Shown: piece by piece, positions 11,201 through 21,339 of the stretch
Layout: every line of letters starts with the position of its first letter
How positions within the stretch are numbered: the stretch's first letter is position 1
DNA from: Platynereis dumerilii
Lineage: Eukaryota > Annelida > Polychaeta > Phyllodocida > Nereididae
Length of the DNA stretch: 64,000 nucleotides
Assembly: GCA_026936325.1 (NCBI GenBank)
Contig: JAPTHN010000003.1
Location: forward strand, 102,281,360-102,345,359
Direction: 5' to 3'
Translations under genes and position numbers: made by a program
Notes under the pieces: model-generated
What the model saw: only the letters and a program-made list of their open reading frames with translations
The model's database searches: none
What the model was told of the DNA's origin: nothing

Positions 11201-14200
11201 TGCCAAAAATCATAGAAAAAGTGATTACCCCCCCCCCACTCATCATTATTTCATTAGCCCTCCCACCTCTCCCCCTCCCCTCCCTATCTTTCCACCTCCC
11301 CAACCCCCCCCCCCCCCCCCCCCCCCCTCAAACTCATGCCCATAGCCCATGAATCCATCAGTATAGTTCACAAATCATACCTATATACATCCACTCATTA
11401 TTGTGGGAGCACACTTACAGACGAAAGTCTTTGTGCTATCCCAATGGCTAAATTAGCATTTTATATTAAATCAATGTTATAGATATATTTAAATACTGCC
11501 AAATTGGATGAACAATTGTAATTGTACAGCTTATGCCATGAACTCAATAAAATACAAAATACAAATACACACACAGACCCTTAGGCCTAGGGCCAGGCAG
11601 AAATGCAAACCTTTTGGATTCTTCAGTAGAAATATGATATTTCAAACAACTTTAAATTTTAATATTATAATTTTTCAGAACAATTAACTCCTTTGATGTT
11701 TGCACCATTGGAATTGTCTTCTCAAGACGATTCTAATGGTACCAAATACATTGGGGTTGGGAAAACGGGAACCAAATTCATGAGAATTTTTATTTTTTTT
11801 AACTTTTTTGTATTTTGGTCAATTGGCCCACACAGGAGCATCGGCCCACCGGGAATTCTCCCGGTATCCCGGTGGGCCAGTCCAGCCCTGCAATTCTGGT
11901 AAAAAGAAGAAGAAAGATCGAGGACCCACTATATAATTATACTACTCGAGTTTGGGGACCCAGATAATTGGCAATCGAAGCATCACATGAAAACTTTAAA
12001 AAGTTAAATCAAGTGTACAAACTGCAAACTAATCATTTGCCAATTAGACCCTAGACCTATCAATAACCTGTTTGTATCATTTTTGCACTTAGCGTTGTCA
12101 TCCCTAATGATGATTTTTCACAATCCAAGTGCTGGTCCAGTCAATCAATCCGCGAGAGTCTGAATCGAAGTGTTGCTGATCACACCAGACAGGAGGTGAC
12201 CCTGCCCCATAGGAATAAATAGAATGGACATGAGGCTCTAGCAGATGGAGCAACCAAATCCACCATCTTGGAACTGCCTGGCAGCCTGGCATTTGGTAAT
12301 TGTGACGTCACCAATAATAGTGACATAACTAGTAACAATGGCATCATGTCCGGCACAATCAGCCAAACACAACATCTTGTTGCTCCTGTTTTGACGTCAC
12401 AATGACGTCATGTCTGAGGGCAGTTCCAATATGGTGGATCTGGTGACCTCATCTCGAGGTGGTGTCATACAGCCTCATGTCCGTTCTGTGTATTGCTATG
12501 CCTACCCAGCCAAACAAAATCAGTCCAATTGAGTTCCAGAACCAAGGTTTGAACTCGCGTCATCATGTGCCAATGGATTTGCAGGCAAACGCTGTCACCC
12601 TCCTGCTACGGAAAGGTTTCCATTGAAATATACCAAATAAAAACAAGCCAAACCATAACATATATGCTAGTCTCCTCAGTCTTGGCACAAAAAGCCTGTA
12701 TCAATACAACTATTTTTGCTAAAGTTGATATGTATATTACTGCCCAGACAATTGGTCTGATAGTCCTTTTTCCCTATTTATCGCTCGCACAAATACTGGG
12801 CCAGACTAATCGATGCCATTGTTAGGGCATAAAAGCCTTTGTCGTCCCATCAAGGCATCTAATTTCCAGTACAATGACATTTTTGCCGCTTTTCCTGTTT
12901 CTGTTTATGTTAGTTTGGCAGGATAAATGGGCTATTGTGCAGTGCTATTGGTGTAATGCAATAGTTGTTAGTGATACAGTCACATCAATGGTGTTTGACA
13001 GATTACTTTGGATGTCTGCCAGTGAATTATGTTATTTGATACTTCTTATATTATACGAGTTCCATTGTATTGTGGATTTATTTGCTTTTATGTTGGCGCA
13101 ATTTACGTATTTCCATCCAGGGGCAAACTTTTATAGTGGCTTATTGAATCTTTGTACAAATATGGTATGACGTTTATTTCATTGCGTTTTACCTCAATAT
13201 TCTTAATCAAAGATGTTGATCAGCGTAGATACTTATTAAAATTTCAACTTCTTCACAGATGATCAGATCCAAGCCATGATACAATGGAATTAACATAAAC
13301 CACAGTTAGCGGGGGAGTTCTCAACATGTTACATATTATTTTAGTATTTACCCCATGCGAGGGATCTTTTATTTGCCCAGCACAGACCCTGATACAAGGG
13401 TCCGGCAATTTAGTCATCCGAAAGATATCTGGCTGGGATTTTGCTCATGAAGGTCCTCAGAAAATTTTGAGTACCCCGTGCACCAAGATTGAAATATGTT
13501 CAGAGGCTAAAACCAACACAGATGACTCAGTTGGAAAATAACGATAAAGCAATCAAATCTTTTTTCTGAAGCCTTCAACTACAGTGTTTTCAATAGACCA
13601 CACAACTATAGTGTGGAAAGGATTGTTATAAAAACAATCGCAATTGGTTGCATGGTGGCAAATACCTCTTGCTTACCGCTCCATTAGATTTTGCAGTTTA
13701 AATTGACTGAGGAAATGAAATCATTGATTTGTAACAATAACATATTACAATTTTTATTTTTGGTTAATCATGGATGTGTCATACACAATACGATACAATA
13801 CTCACAGGTATGACAACGTTCTGGATATACTCCACTGGAACGGACGGAGAGAGAGACACCCTCGGCATGGAGGACTTGGCTCTCATCAAGGTCCTGGCTG
13901 AGCACTTCCTGTTGCTGGTGGCGCCCCCAGCGGACAGGGCAGACGTCTCTCTTGGGGAGTAGGACCTTTTTCTAAAAATAGGAAAAAAAATACAAAAATT
14001 GGTAAGAATTTTTTTTGTTAAATCGAACAAAATAAAAAGTGGGTTTCTTTCCTATATAAAGATTATATTGTTTTTGCTGAGAATAAAAGATGTTCTATTA
14101 CCCGTCGTGTTCGATAATAAAAAGTTATTTAACCTTCTAAAACTATGTGAAAATCACATGAAGGTGAATTAAAGAATGTGGACGCTAATGAATCTCTAAT

Positions 14201-14861
14201 GGTTTTAGACGTGAAGCTCCGAACGTGTTCATTTACGACGCAGTAATGCATAGGCATTATTTTGAAATATTTAATTTAGACTCAGACGTGTTAAATTTAA
14301 TTAAGTAATGGAGGCAGAGTCATTCTAGAAAGAGTGAGCAGGAGGTTTGTTAAGAAGAGAAAAGTTATCAAAAATATGATGCTTCCTGCCTTTGTCCTTG
14401 AAGCATAACTAACACATCTAATATTCCTTTCAAAATAGTAATAAGATGGAGAAAAATAGCATAAAGAGGACAGAAAATAGATGAGGACAAATAAAAGGAA
14501 TTAAATCCAAGAAGACATTCTCAAATAATTTTTGAAAAATTGACTGACTTTTTGGACAAATTCTAAATTTCTCAAGCGATAGAATGGTGATAAAAGTAAT
14601 TTGGCCGAGACAAGAAAAAACATGAAACTTTTGGAAATGTCGGAAATCTAAGCAACCAAATCATGGCTAAATCAGATCTCCAAAGCCAGCAAAGATGTCA
14701 TTACACATTAATCAATGTTGTCTTTGATCATCAAATTCTCATTTACCTGGCACTGAGAGCGCTGGATGACTTGAGTCTGACCCCGATCTTAGAGGCATGG
14801 TCTATCAGTCCTGTGTCTTGGTATTGCACCTTCTTGAATAAACCTTCCTTTTCGGACTCTG
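5101..14861 (-). CDS. Host multi-exon gene, Ser/Arg-rich protein, unrecognised (5 exons visible)
   Basis: Minus-strand gene model with exons 14861-14747, 13971-13806, 6890-6841, 6710-6632 and 5256-5101. Each has an AG acceptor after a pyrimidine-rich tract and a GT donor, and phases agree at every junction (2, 0, 2, 0). The joined partial product is about 188 residues: charged and serine-rich, with segments such as KKVQYQDTGLIDHASKIGVR, ARKRSYSPRETSALS and a terminal helical, coiled-coil-like RFEQERESVEKSRELRKV. No domain was recognised. A large, low-complexity cytoskeletal or ciliary protein is possible, but this is a guess. Further exons are expected on both sides; none was found between 14.9 and 34 kb or below 5.1 kb. 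The intron between exons 13806 and 6890 carries the nested hAT/LINE insertion. Confidence 0.6.
6270..6345 (-). mobile_element. LINE 3' tail fragment
   Basis: On the minus strand the end reads GGTACAAATAAAGTTCAAG followed by repeats of AGTTCA, the form of many LINE 3' ends with short tandem tails. Nothing coding is attached. The fragment is too short for a family call. Confidence 0.4.
6632..6710 (-). CDS. Unrecognised host gene, exon D
   Basis: The acceptor is TTCCATTGCAG and the donor AATAAG|GTAAGG. Entry in phase 2 reads SGKSSLPKMTKRQAQSAR and on to a codon boundary. Lys, Ser and Thr are abundant, as in exon B. Only 130 bp of intron separate it from exon C. Confidence 0.55.
6841..6890 (-). 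CDS. Unrecognised host gene, exon C
   Basis: A small 50-bp exon between AATTTTTCAG and CTTTCAG|GTAACAG. It reads IGLPYDENSPRPATAF and leaves phase 2. It is supported mainly by the fit of its splice sites and phase with exons B and D. Confidence 0.5.
8162..11215 (+). CDS. LINE endonuclease / reverse transcriptase, intact
   Basis: 1017 codons from an ATG with A at -3. The N-terminal apurinic-like endonuclease has NTNARSL, FTETWLD, TGDLNIDL, LIDHIYTN and the terminal TDH (ITDHFSN). The reverse transcriptase has GFDKISPKLLK, NYRPISLLPAFSKILER, DLSKAFDTLDH with the first catalytic Asp, CGVPQGSILGPLLF and FADDTNL with the catalytic Asp pair, followed by the thumb region and a Cys-rich C-terminus (CYINNCYICQKS). 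It nicks target DNA and primes cDNA synthesis from its own RNA. There is no internal stop, so this copy is either young or still constrained. No ORF1 accompanies it. Confidence 0.92.
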   Translation: MASLEETIHDEQFDHASPLITQSYYYDNSFLSQDHSHDIKILNTNARSLLRNHSHFETLLTQLSSQNFNFEILTFTETWLDSLLEPYVKFENYVPAMKHKLPTKEGGGLAIFVKSDIKFRIRNDISFPIDKQNQFDGIFIEIDPDNSLTRPLVLGNVYRSPSFNSITDFSHNMSAIVEKLNRENKDIVITGDLNIDLIKSTTHKETSDFLDSMISKDLFPKITVPTRVTHTSATLIDHIYTNSKDPSTIAGTLKTDITDHFSNFILLKCSRSKVRPKYITYRNYSKVAIEKLNNALNETNWTDILNETNADKAYDKFLERYNSLQNEHLPLIKTKFNKYKHKLNSWITKGILKSLKTKDRLFKKVVTLQKSRSTQYQFHKDKYDKYKQAYSKVLRVAKQQYWMEQFESNRNNIKNTWKNINLLLNRNNDKSNFPEFFLDENNTQIVHPEQIANKFNNFYVNLGPNLAKSIPPSQNILEPTNSQISPHSFYFTPVTPIEILKIVQNLKPKTSFGFDKISPKLLKQTVFPIADPLCHIMNLSLCTGIVPLQCKIAKVLPFFKSDNPHIFKNYRPISLLPAFSKILERLVHNRLYKYLKLNKLITPAQYGFQENLSTEMAILELQDRIANQLINNKLSLGVFLDLSKAFDTLDHSILLNKLDKLGIRGLPKLWFKNYLTDRQQYVQYTDNCSSKLPISCGVPQGSILGPLLFLLYINDIPHPTSSNILLFADDTNLIFHSNDLQTLINTTNETLRTISIWFQTNKLSLNINKTKFILFHKPRKKTNDRNIEIKIDNNSIEQVKEIKFLGAHIDSTLSWKTHLTKKANQILKVNAILSRLKNTLPKHTLKTIYNSLIFPHLSYAITAWGNINNREMKRLELLHKRAIRNISKAKYNSHTNKLYKELDLLKIRDIFYHSCIKFYQKVKMDKTPLYFKQLLPQNSHLHTHSTRNSHNLHIYNRSTELKYQLINVKIPLCWNELPEYLKHSTDSRTVDHRIKSHLISKYSPDCYINNCYICQKS
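11304..11327 (+). repeat. Homopolymer run of 24 C in LINE 3' UTR
   Basis: An uninterrupted run of C at 11304-11327, with shorter C-rich tracts from 11226 onward, directly after the LINE stop codon. The exact length is prone to sequencing error. Confidence 0.9.
12125..12560. repeat. Inverted repeat pair with TGACGTCA octamers at its centre
   Basis: The left arm (about 12125-12315) and the right arm (about 12365-12560) share inverted segments, for example GGACATGAGGCT (left) against AGCCTCATGTCC (right), and ATCCACCAT-TTGGAACTGCC against GGCAGTTCCAATATGGTGGAT. Read on the minus strand the right arm leads into a tRNA-like head with GAGTTCAAACC near 12562-12552, so the arms may be two SINEs in opposite orientation. 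Palindromic TGACGTCA (CRE-type) octamers lie at 12303-12310, 12392-12399 and 12403-12410. Confidence 0.5.
12565..13770. other. Intron sequence without recognised feature
   Basis: Open frames of 60-98 codons occur but have no family resemblance and no convincing splice sites. This is probably intron of the minus-strand gene. Confidence 0.4.
13806..13971 (-). CDS. Unrecognised host gene, exon B
   Basis: The acceptor is TATTTTTAG at 13980-13972 and the donor CATACCT|GTGAGT. Entry in phase 2 gives RKRSYSPRETSALSAGG, continuing through SSMPRVSLSPSVPVEYIQNV to a codon boundary. Arg, Ser and Pro are over-represented, consistent with an intrinsically disordered stretch. It is GC-rich relative to its surroundings. 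Confidence 0.6.
14747..14861 (-). CDS. Unrecognised host gene, exon A
   Basis: The acceptor is ATCTTACAG just upstream (a NAGNAG site, so the exon could also start at 14858). The donor is GCCAG|GTAAAT. Of the three frames only one is open, and it reads from ESEKEGLFKKVQYQD to SSSALSA and leaves phase 2, which fits exon B. The GC content is visibly higher than in the surrounding intron sequence. Confidence 0.6.
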
Positions 14862-14869
14862 CTGTAAGA

Positions 14870-16870
14870 TTAAATACAATGTACAAGTGAAAAATCATGC
14901 AGGTTTACAATTAGAGCCTGCTCACTGACTTTTTCAAAAGGCAATGGTGTTCAACGTCTTCGACCAAATGGCTTCGCATTGTATTTTCCTCTCAGTATGT
15001 ACATCATTTCACATTTTGCGGAATACAATCAGTGTTCCCGAACATCTCCAACGAGGTCCTTTGGTCTGCCTGAAGTGCTCTTCAGTGCGCTTTATTCAGT
15101 TGAATATCTAATAATTGTGTAACCAGAGGATGATTTTTATGTCATCCATGTCTCTGATATGCTATCTTGGCATTTTGAATTATAATGTCATGAGACCAAG
15201 ACTAGAATTATATGTTCCATTCCCCTTCCAGCCATCTTTCCCCTTCTAAGTTATATTAATCATCTTTGATGTATTTTGAGATATTAAAGCAACCATCCTT
15301 AGTTTCGTGAAATCAGCTTGTAGACATTTTGAAATTGATAAGTCACGTAAAGGCTATGAAATTACTAGAATGTGTAGGAAGATGAATGAAAAGTTCAGAT
15401 AAATAAAATGACTGTTTCTCTCTTGTTGTGAGGTAGTGACATTTCAGAATATCACTTTTAAAACGGGCAGACATCTTGTTTGTAGAAGCCTGTTGATTAC
15501 AAACTAAATTTGACTTGACTTCCTTTATTCCAAGGTTTCAGTCGGAAATTTAGTTTATTTACAATATTAGATCTTACCTAACAAACTTCGTTTACTAACC
15601 AGACATGCTCATTTAGAAATAAGGGAAAATGTGATGAGGACAATTTAATAATACTTCAATCGAAATATTTAAAATGTAACAGGTTACCAGACTTCAGAAA
15701 TGAAACAGATTGGGTTTAAATTTGTTTGAAAAATTAGAAAGAAGACCTTTCTGTCAGACTAAAAATAGCCCAGATATGAAGGGTTTACCCGCAGTTTTGG
15801 AACACCTTCAAATATTGGAACTTTATCAGATTAACTCGGTGACAACTGCTTTGATGAAATTGATTTTATGAAATTAATTTTCTTCTTCAAAGAACACGTT
15901 CTTGTGGGATAGAAGACATCAAAGAAATGTTAGTGAAGATCTTGGGTCTGACTTTAATTAGCTATAAATATAACTTTTGGAAAATATATCCCATTTTTTT
16001 TGGGCCGAACTGATGTTGGATAACGCTTATATCAGCCAAGAAAGAAGTGAAAGTAATGTTGAATTTAATGAAGAAGCACCACCATTATTAAGAGACCTTA
16101 CAAAATGCATGACATTTCATTAATTTACCACAAATCGCTCTTCAAATCGGTCTGAATTAAAACTCATTAATGTCATGTAATCCTCTAATCGCTCTATTAA
16201 TTCAAATCGATCAAATTTGTTATGAACTTTGTTAGGGCTAATTATAGCTCAACCATAATCCCAATATTAGAGAATTAGTTCTGCCTGTTGGTTTGGAATG
16301 CAGGCAGGCTATGGCTAGTTCATGGTGAATCAAAACATAATAAAGCAAAAGGTTTATCTTATACAGATAATTTCCTGTATTTAAGTAATCAGTTAAGTCA
16401 GAAATTAAAAAAATTCAAGAAATCACTGGAAAATTATAGATCTTTGCGAATTGGTGGTCAACAGAAAAGATCAGTTTTCTTATTTTCAATTTGCAAACTT
16501 GCTTTGCCATATCATCGACAGTTTTCTGTTGGTCTCCTAATCTTGTTATGTGATGAAATAACGTAAGTCATTTAATTAGTTTGTTTTTTGTCACATGTGC
16601 TGCTAGATATGATAAGCAGTTATTAGAGTTTTTTCAGTTAAGGACCAGGGACCATAGACTTAGACCTCAGAGGACCAATTAGTTGTTGATACAGATTAGT
16701 TGACCATGCATGGCTTCAGTAGTTATAACAAGTAACTGAAAATATCAAACAATTAAGTTGCACTTGACGCTTTGAATAAGATGCCTTAAGCTTATGAATT
16801 TACGAGTGCAGATAAATTTTCATATTGCACGATGATAAGTGCCATATTTGTTTTATTACATGACCAATAT
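14870..16870. other. AT-rich stretch without recognised feature
   Basis: I saw no exon with paired splice sites, no LINE-like frame and no element ends here. It is probably intronic or intergenic, upstream of exon A of the minus-strand gene. Confidence 0.4.
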
Positions 16871-16879
16871 ATATATAAC

Positions 16880-17100
16880 GTTCCATTCTGAAAGATATTT
16901 TTGAAAAAAAATGTGAAATTTTTTTTCCTTAGTGAAAAAAAAAAAAAATATATATATTTTGGAAATTTTTTCTTCAATAAAAACTCATATTGCACTATAA
17001 CCAAACAATATGAAAAAAATCTGGAAAAAAAAATTGTTAAAAAAAATTTTTTGGAAAAAATCTCATATTGCACTCGAACCATGCAATATATGTTTTTATG
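16880..17100. repeat. Poly-A/T low-complexity block with CATATTGCAC motifs
   Basis: Long A runs alternate with CATATTGCAC (16820, 16986 and 17064 areas) and its inverse TGCAATATG. The frames across it are artefacts of AAA and TTT codons. It may be the remains of a short TIR element, but the ends could not be fixed. Confidence 0.4.
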
Positions 17101-17180
17101 ATGTCGTTATGTGACTGATTTTGGCCAATCAGCATCATTCTAACATAGTTTATTATAAATGTACATCTGGGCCCTTCAAC

Positions 17181-17577
17181 CAGGTCTTTGGAGTCAGAGT
17201 CCGGAGTCGGAGTCGTGTAGTCAGAGGTTTTTGGGTGGAGTCGGAGTCAGAGTCGAACTTCGATTTTCAGGTGGAGTCGGAGTCGAAAATTACAGCAATG
17301 ACTCCTGACTCCTAAAAATAATTAATATGATTTAAAAAAACACAGTGACAAAAATGCGAAATGAATCCCAAATTTGACATAAAACTTCCTAAGCTAGTAT
17401 TTATGTAAAAAATCCTATTAAAACTTTGTAGAATGACTTTTTCTTCTCTGTTAACCATGTTATACGTATGAGCAATAATGCTGATAGGCGGAGTCGGGAG
17501 TCGGGAGTCGCTTTTCAGAAAGCCAAAGGAGTCGGGAGTCAGAGTCGGTTCACTTATCACGTGACCCCAAAGCCCTG
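17181..17577. mobile_element. hAT MITE with perfect 8-bp TSD
   Basis: The 397-bp element begins CAGGTCTTTGGAGTCAGAG and ends with the near-inverse CACGTGACCCCAAAGCCCTG. The 8-bp TSD CCTTCAAC is identical at 17173-17180 and 17578-17585. Both ends are made of GGAGTCGGAGTC-type subrepeats. It is non-autonomous, with no transposase. The TSD length and CAGG/CCTG ends fit hAT. Confidence 0.85.
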
Positions 17578-17619
17578 CCTTCAACTCAATGTAATTCCAT
17601 CCGTGGTGTTTTTAACAAC

Positions 17620-17890
17620 CTAATGGTTATTTGATGAATTTACTCTAAGAGGGCCACCATTTTATCTCAAGGGGAAAAAGGGGGGAGGTTCGAGTTCCTT
17701 TAAAAATAACTTGTTGCATAGCTTTCATGGGCAGTCTTGAAATAAATAATTTCTGGTGGGGTTTTTTCTTAACAAAGAGTTGCTTGATTTTTGAATGAAT
17801 ATTTGATGACTTTCTGTGATCGAAATAGATAATAATTACTGCGGCTGTTACCGTGAAATAAATAATTTCCTGACTCCAACCCCGCCCCCC
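17620..17890. repeat. Dispersed AATAAATAATT repeat, copy 1
   Basis: It contains CAGTCTTGAAATAAATAATTT, then GAATGAATATTTGATGACTTT, then AATAATTACTGCGGCTGTTACC. The same ordered pieces recur at about 34430-34560, 47140-47285 and 54870-55435, near or inside the two sulfotransferase copies. The family is not recognised. Confidence 0.45.
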
Positions 17891-18809
17891 CCCCTGGAAA
17901 TTAAGTGGTCACTACCTTAATTAAATTTAGCCTACACACATTGAACAACAATTGTATCCTTCATCTTCTGTCACTCAGAAATGTGCAAGTTTCAATTTAT
18001 AACTAGAGGGGCAAAATGTGCCAAGTAAATTAATTATGCATCGTCAACAAGAATAGCCTGTCAGCAGACACTAACTTGATATTTAGTTCAGCCTACGTGG
18101 GCCCGTGAAAGCCCCAACCCCCCTCCCCCCACTAGACTACCCTATCTGGATCTGTCACATTGACAAGATATTGCAAACAAGATTATATATTTCAAGTTTG
18201 CTGTTATTCACAGCATGGAATTATTCAAACTTACTGAAATTCAATCCTATTGTTTGTTTGTTGTTCTCTGTTTCTCTAAAACCTATTGTTCCTCAGCAAT
18301 TGGTCTGGTTTGGTGGGATTTGGTGGTACTAGCTCTGTTACACTCACTTAAGGTGGTCTTAAGTCCATGGTCTATCGTCTAGTCCTTAACTGAAAAAACT
18401 CTATTAAGCACTGAATCAACCGATTAACCATCACTGACACAAACAAAACATTTTAAAGCCAGTGACACCACACTGCCAAGTTCAAAGTTAATTTTGAAAC
18501 TAAAAGGATCGCTAATTTGCAAACAGCTCTAATAGCTACCCAAGTGTCAAGATGTGTTGGGTGGACATCAAATTAGGCATCCATGTCAAAATTGCCAGTA
18601 AATATGCGGTTTTATTTGTTGGTTCATTTGAGTTTGGTTCATTAGAGTTTAAGCAACATGTTAAAAATGTGATCATGAGATTCATGAGACGTCATCTGAC
18701 AGCATCATGACTCCAAGTCCGCGCTCTGCTTCTGATCCCAGAAATGCATGTAATGCCATATACATCCCTGAGTGCAATTTTCACAGTGAAGTGGCTTTTC
18801 CCTTCCTTA

Positions 18810-19206
18810 GGGACTGTTCAGAATTTATGACTGAGGGGTGGGAGTTTTGGCTGAGGGGGTACTAACTTTTCATGTTTCAAGGGGGGGGTATTAATTTTTG
18901 ACAACACTTCCAAGGGGGGAAAGAAATTTTAACAAAGAAAAAAGTTAAAAAACACACAAACTCTTTAGTTGGACTTTTTTACGCGCAAAAGTTCACGAAA
19001 TGACGCGAATCTGTACGCATGGCCGTGTATAATAGTATATCATGTGTGTATTGCTTTGCATGTCGAGGAAGGGGTACTAAAAATACGCGTGAAACCTAAG
19101 GGTTGGGTACTAAAAATCCGCATGAAACCCAAGGGGGGCATCAATGTTTGAAGGGAAGTTCCAGCAAAACTCCCACACCCCCCAGTCATACATTCTGAAC
19201 TTTCCC
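18810..19206. mobile_element. PIF/Harbinger-like MITE, TTA target duplication
   Basis: The left end is GGGACTGTTCAGAATTTATG and the inverted right end CATACATTCTGAACTTTCCC, flanked by TTA at 18807-18809 and 19207-19209. A TWA target with GGG...GTTC ends fits PIF/Harbinger. Related partial copies lie at 32560-32693 (inverted) and 62588-62836. The inside has G-rich blocks but no transposase. Confidence 0.75.
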
Positions 19207-20524
19207 TTATAAAAAGTGTTTCTCTGTCTAAGATTCATAACACTAACAGGTCCTTGACTTCTGGTGTCAGATTCACATGGCATACACACTAATTTGTTTG
19301 TTTCAGTACTTTTGTATACATACACATAAAGTCAATTATGTTGTTTGTTTGCTTGTCTGGGGAAGTGATTATAAGTTTCTTACCCATAGTTGTGTTTTTT
19401 TCTTCTTATATCCTTAATTATCCATAATTCTATGTCCTATAAGTCCATGCTAATATGATGTTTGTCACATGATACCATTATCCAACTGGAGTGGCCCAAT
19501 CCTGTTCACTTGATTGATTGGCAGATTAGTGTTGCTAAGCAGACTTACAAATGCACAAGACTAAGCATATAAACTGCTCTATTGATATATACTGTGCAGT
19601 GTTTATTAAGACCTTGTGTGGGTCAGTGAAGACAGTGCTTATGCGGTGTTATTGAACCAATATTTTTATTTTTGTGTCATAGATCTGTAATTACGAGACA
19701 GTTTGGGGCCCATTGCTCAATGAATAGTCAAGAAATCTGAAATTACAGCCCACGATTTGCTGTTTATCTAACTTGGAACTCATAATCATAGTTTTTTTTC
19801 TTTAAAAATGCAACAGTTAAATCTAAAAGTGTCTGCAAGCTTAAAAATAAGTCTCCGATCTAAATAAGCCAGTCAGATATTTCTTATTGCTGTATTGTCC
19901 CAGTTGAACTTGTTACAAAAAACATAGGCTGCGCGGCAGCATACCCTCGGCTATTCAACAGGGTATTCTGAAGCCAGTTAAATCCATTGACATACTGGCG
20001 GCGAGGTTTGGCAGCAGGACAACCAACACCCCCTCAAAACAAATATTGGAAAATAGTTGAAACATGGGCAAAGACTGTGAAAATTTGAGTACATGAGATT
20101 ATACACCTGAAGTGGTGTATAACTACTATCTTGCATGGGGTGGCTGGTAACTACATGAAATCTGGATAATGAATTTCAGGCAAGTGAGCCTATTGGTGGA
20201 CTACAGCAGAATAGCGGTACTATAAGTCTATAACTAGAGCTCAATTTGACGGCGATTGGCATGGATTTTGTTGCCATGTTATTGGTTTAATGAGACTGAG
20301 ACATGTAAGTCACCAAAGTTATATTGCAGACATACTTACTTACTTTTTATGGCTGTCAGAAAGTGTTTTTAGACGAATGAAACATCAATTTCTCTATTTT
20401 ATGTGATGTTTTATTGTGTTTAATTTTGACAAATTTCCCAGCATTAGCATTCAACAGATTTAAGGTAATGAAAAGAGATTTGCAATGAAATAAAAGGGTC
20501 ACATCATTGCTATGTCCTCCTCAT

Positions 20525-20625
20525 GTCCTAATTAGCCTACCAAGTGCATAAATACAGGAGGTAAAGTCCTAATCATCCATCCATCCTTGATTCTCTGGAT
20601 GTATTAGATTACACAATATAGATGA
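20525..20625 (+). repeat. Dispersed repeat, copy 2
   Basis: Matches the unrecognised repeat at 3615-3735 in the same orientation (AATTAGCC, CATAAATACAGGA, ATCATCCATCCATC). It is followed directly by simple repeats. Confidence 0.45.
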
Positions 20626-20631
20626 TCAAAC

Positions 20632-20639
20632 AATCATTC

Positions 20640-20671
<32 letters not shown>

Positions 20672-20795
20672 TTGACAAACAATCAATCAATTTTAAATCA
20701 ATTTCAATCTATCTATTCATCTATCCATCTATCCATCTATCCATCTATCCATCTATCCATCTATCCATCTATCTATCTATCTATCTATCTAACAA
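20632..20795 (+). repeat. Simple repeats (TCAA)n and (ATCTATCC/ATCT)n
   Basis: A TCAATCAATCAA block around 20638-20665 is followed by repeated ATCTATCC and then ATCT units at 20709-20792. Ordinary microsatellites. Confidence 0.9.
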
Positions 20796-21339
20796 CTCAA
20801 TAGTGCAATATGAAAATTTATTTGTTGGGATAAATTCATAGTGGATCTATCAGTCAAAAAATAATTAATTAATCATTCATTACAGATACTTTTTAATAAG
20901 ACTAATTCACCTACTAGTTAACACAAAAAAGGTCAAAATGCTGTCCAAACTTGGGGGTATAAGTATAACAATAGCTGAAAAGACAAAAAAAAAGGCCTGC
21001 ATAGAATATGAAAAGTCATATCTCAGTTTCTACTTGGCCTATATTTCTGATTTAAATCGGAAATTTTATTATATGTTTAAGATAAGGAAAAAACTAAGGT
21101 TATCAATGCAGTTTGAACATATTTCTAAGAAGAAGGGAATTTTGCTAGAAAGATCAGGGTACCATGCAACTCTGCTTCTATACCCTCCCCCTTTGTTCTT
21201 TGGTTCGGTCATTGGAGAGGATTAGTGACATCATGTTACATAATGTCCATTCAACAAAAGAGCTCTGTACCCCTTCAACAAAGCAGTGACACTTATTGTC
21301 TTCAAGGTGCTAAAATATGCTTAGGATGAGTGTTGTCAA

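Larger units (their letters stand above)
7870..11575 (+). mobile_element. LINE (CR1/Jockey-related, single long ORF) inserted in the hAT element
   Basis: It contains the intact 1017-codon ORF 8162-11215, an upstream region without an ORF1-like frame, and a 3' UTR with a 24-base C run. The end AATAAAATACAAAATAC lies near 11545-11565. The 3' UTR around 11390-11540 recurs on the minus strand at 57065-57245, which confirms that it belongs to a dispersed family. The 5' limit is approximate, and no TSD was found. Confidence 0.8.
6980..11890. mobile_element. hAT-type DNA element interrupted by a LINE, perfect 8-bp TSD
   Basis: The left end starts CAGGGGCGGACTGG (6980) and the right end is the inverted CCAGTCCAGCCCTG (11877-11890): 14-bp terminal inverted repeats with two mismatches. 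Directly outside lie identical 8-bp copies, CAATTCTG at 6972-6979 and 11891-11898. An 8-bp TSD with CAGGG ends is the hAT signature. The element's own sequence is about 6980-7870 and 11575-11890. No transposase was seen, so it is non-autonomous or a remnant. A LINE occupies the middle, and the whole sits in an intron of the minus-strand host gene. Confidence 0.85.

Noticed and set aside
16901-17101. Lys/Phe-rich frames on both strands
   Set aside because: Artefacts of A and T homopolymers.
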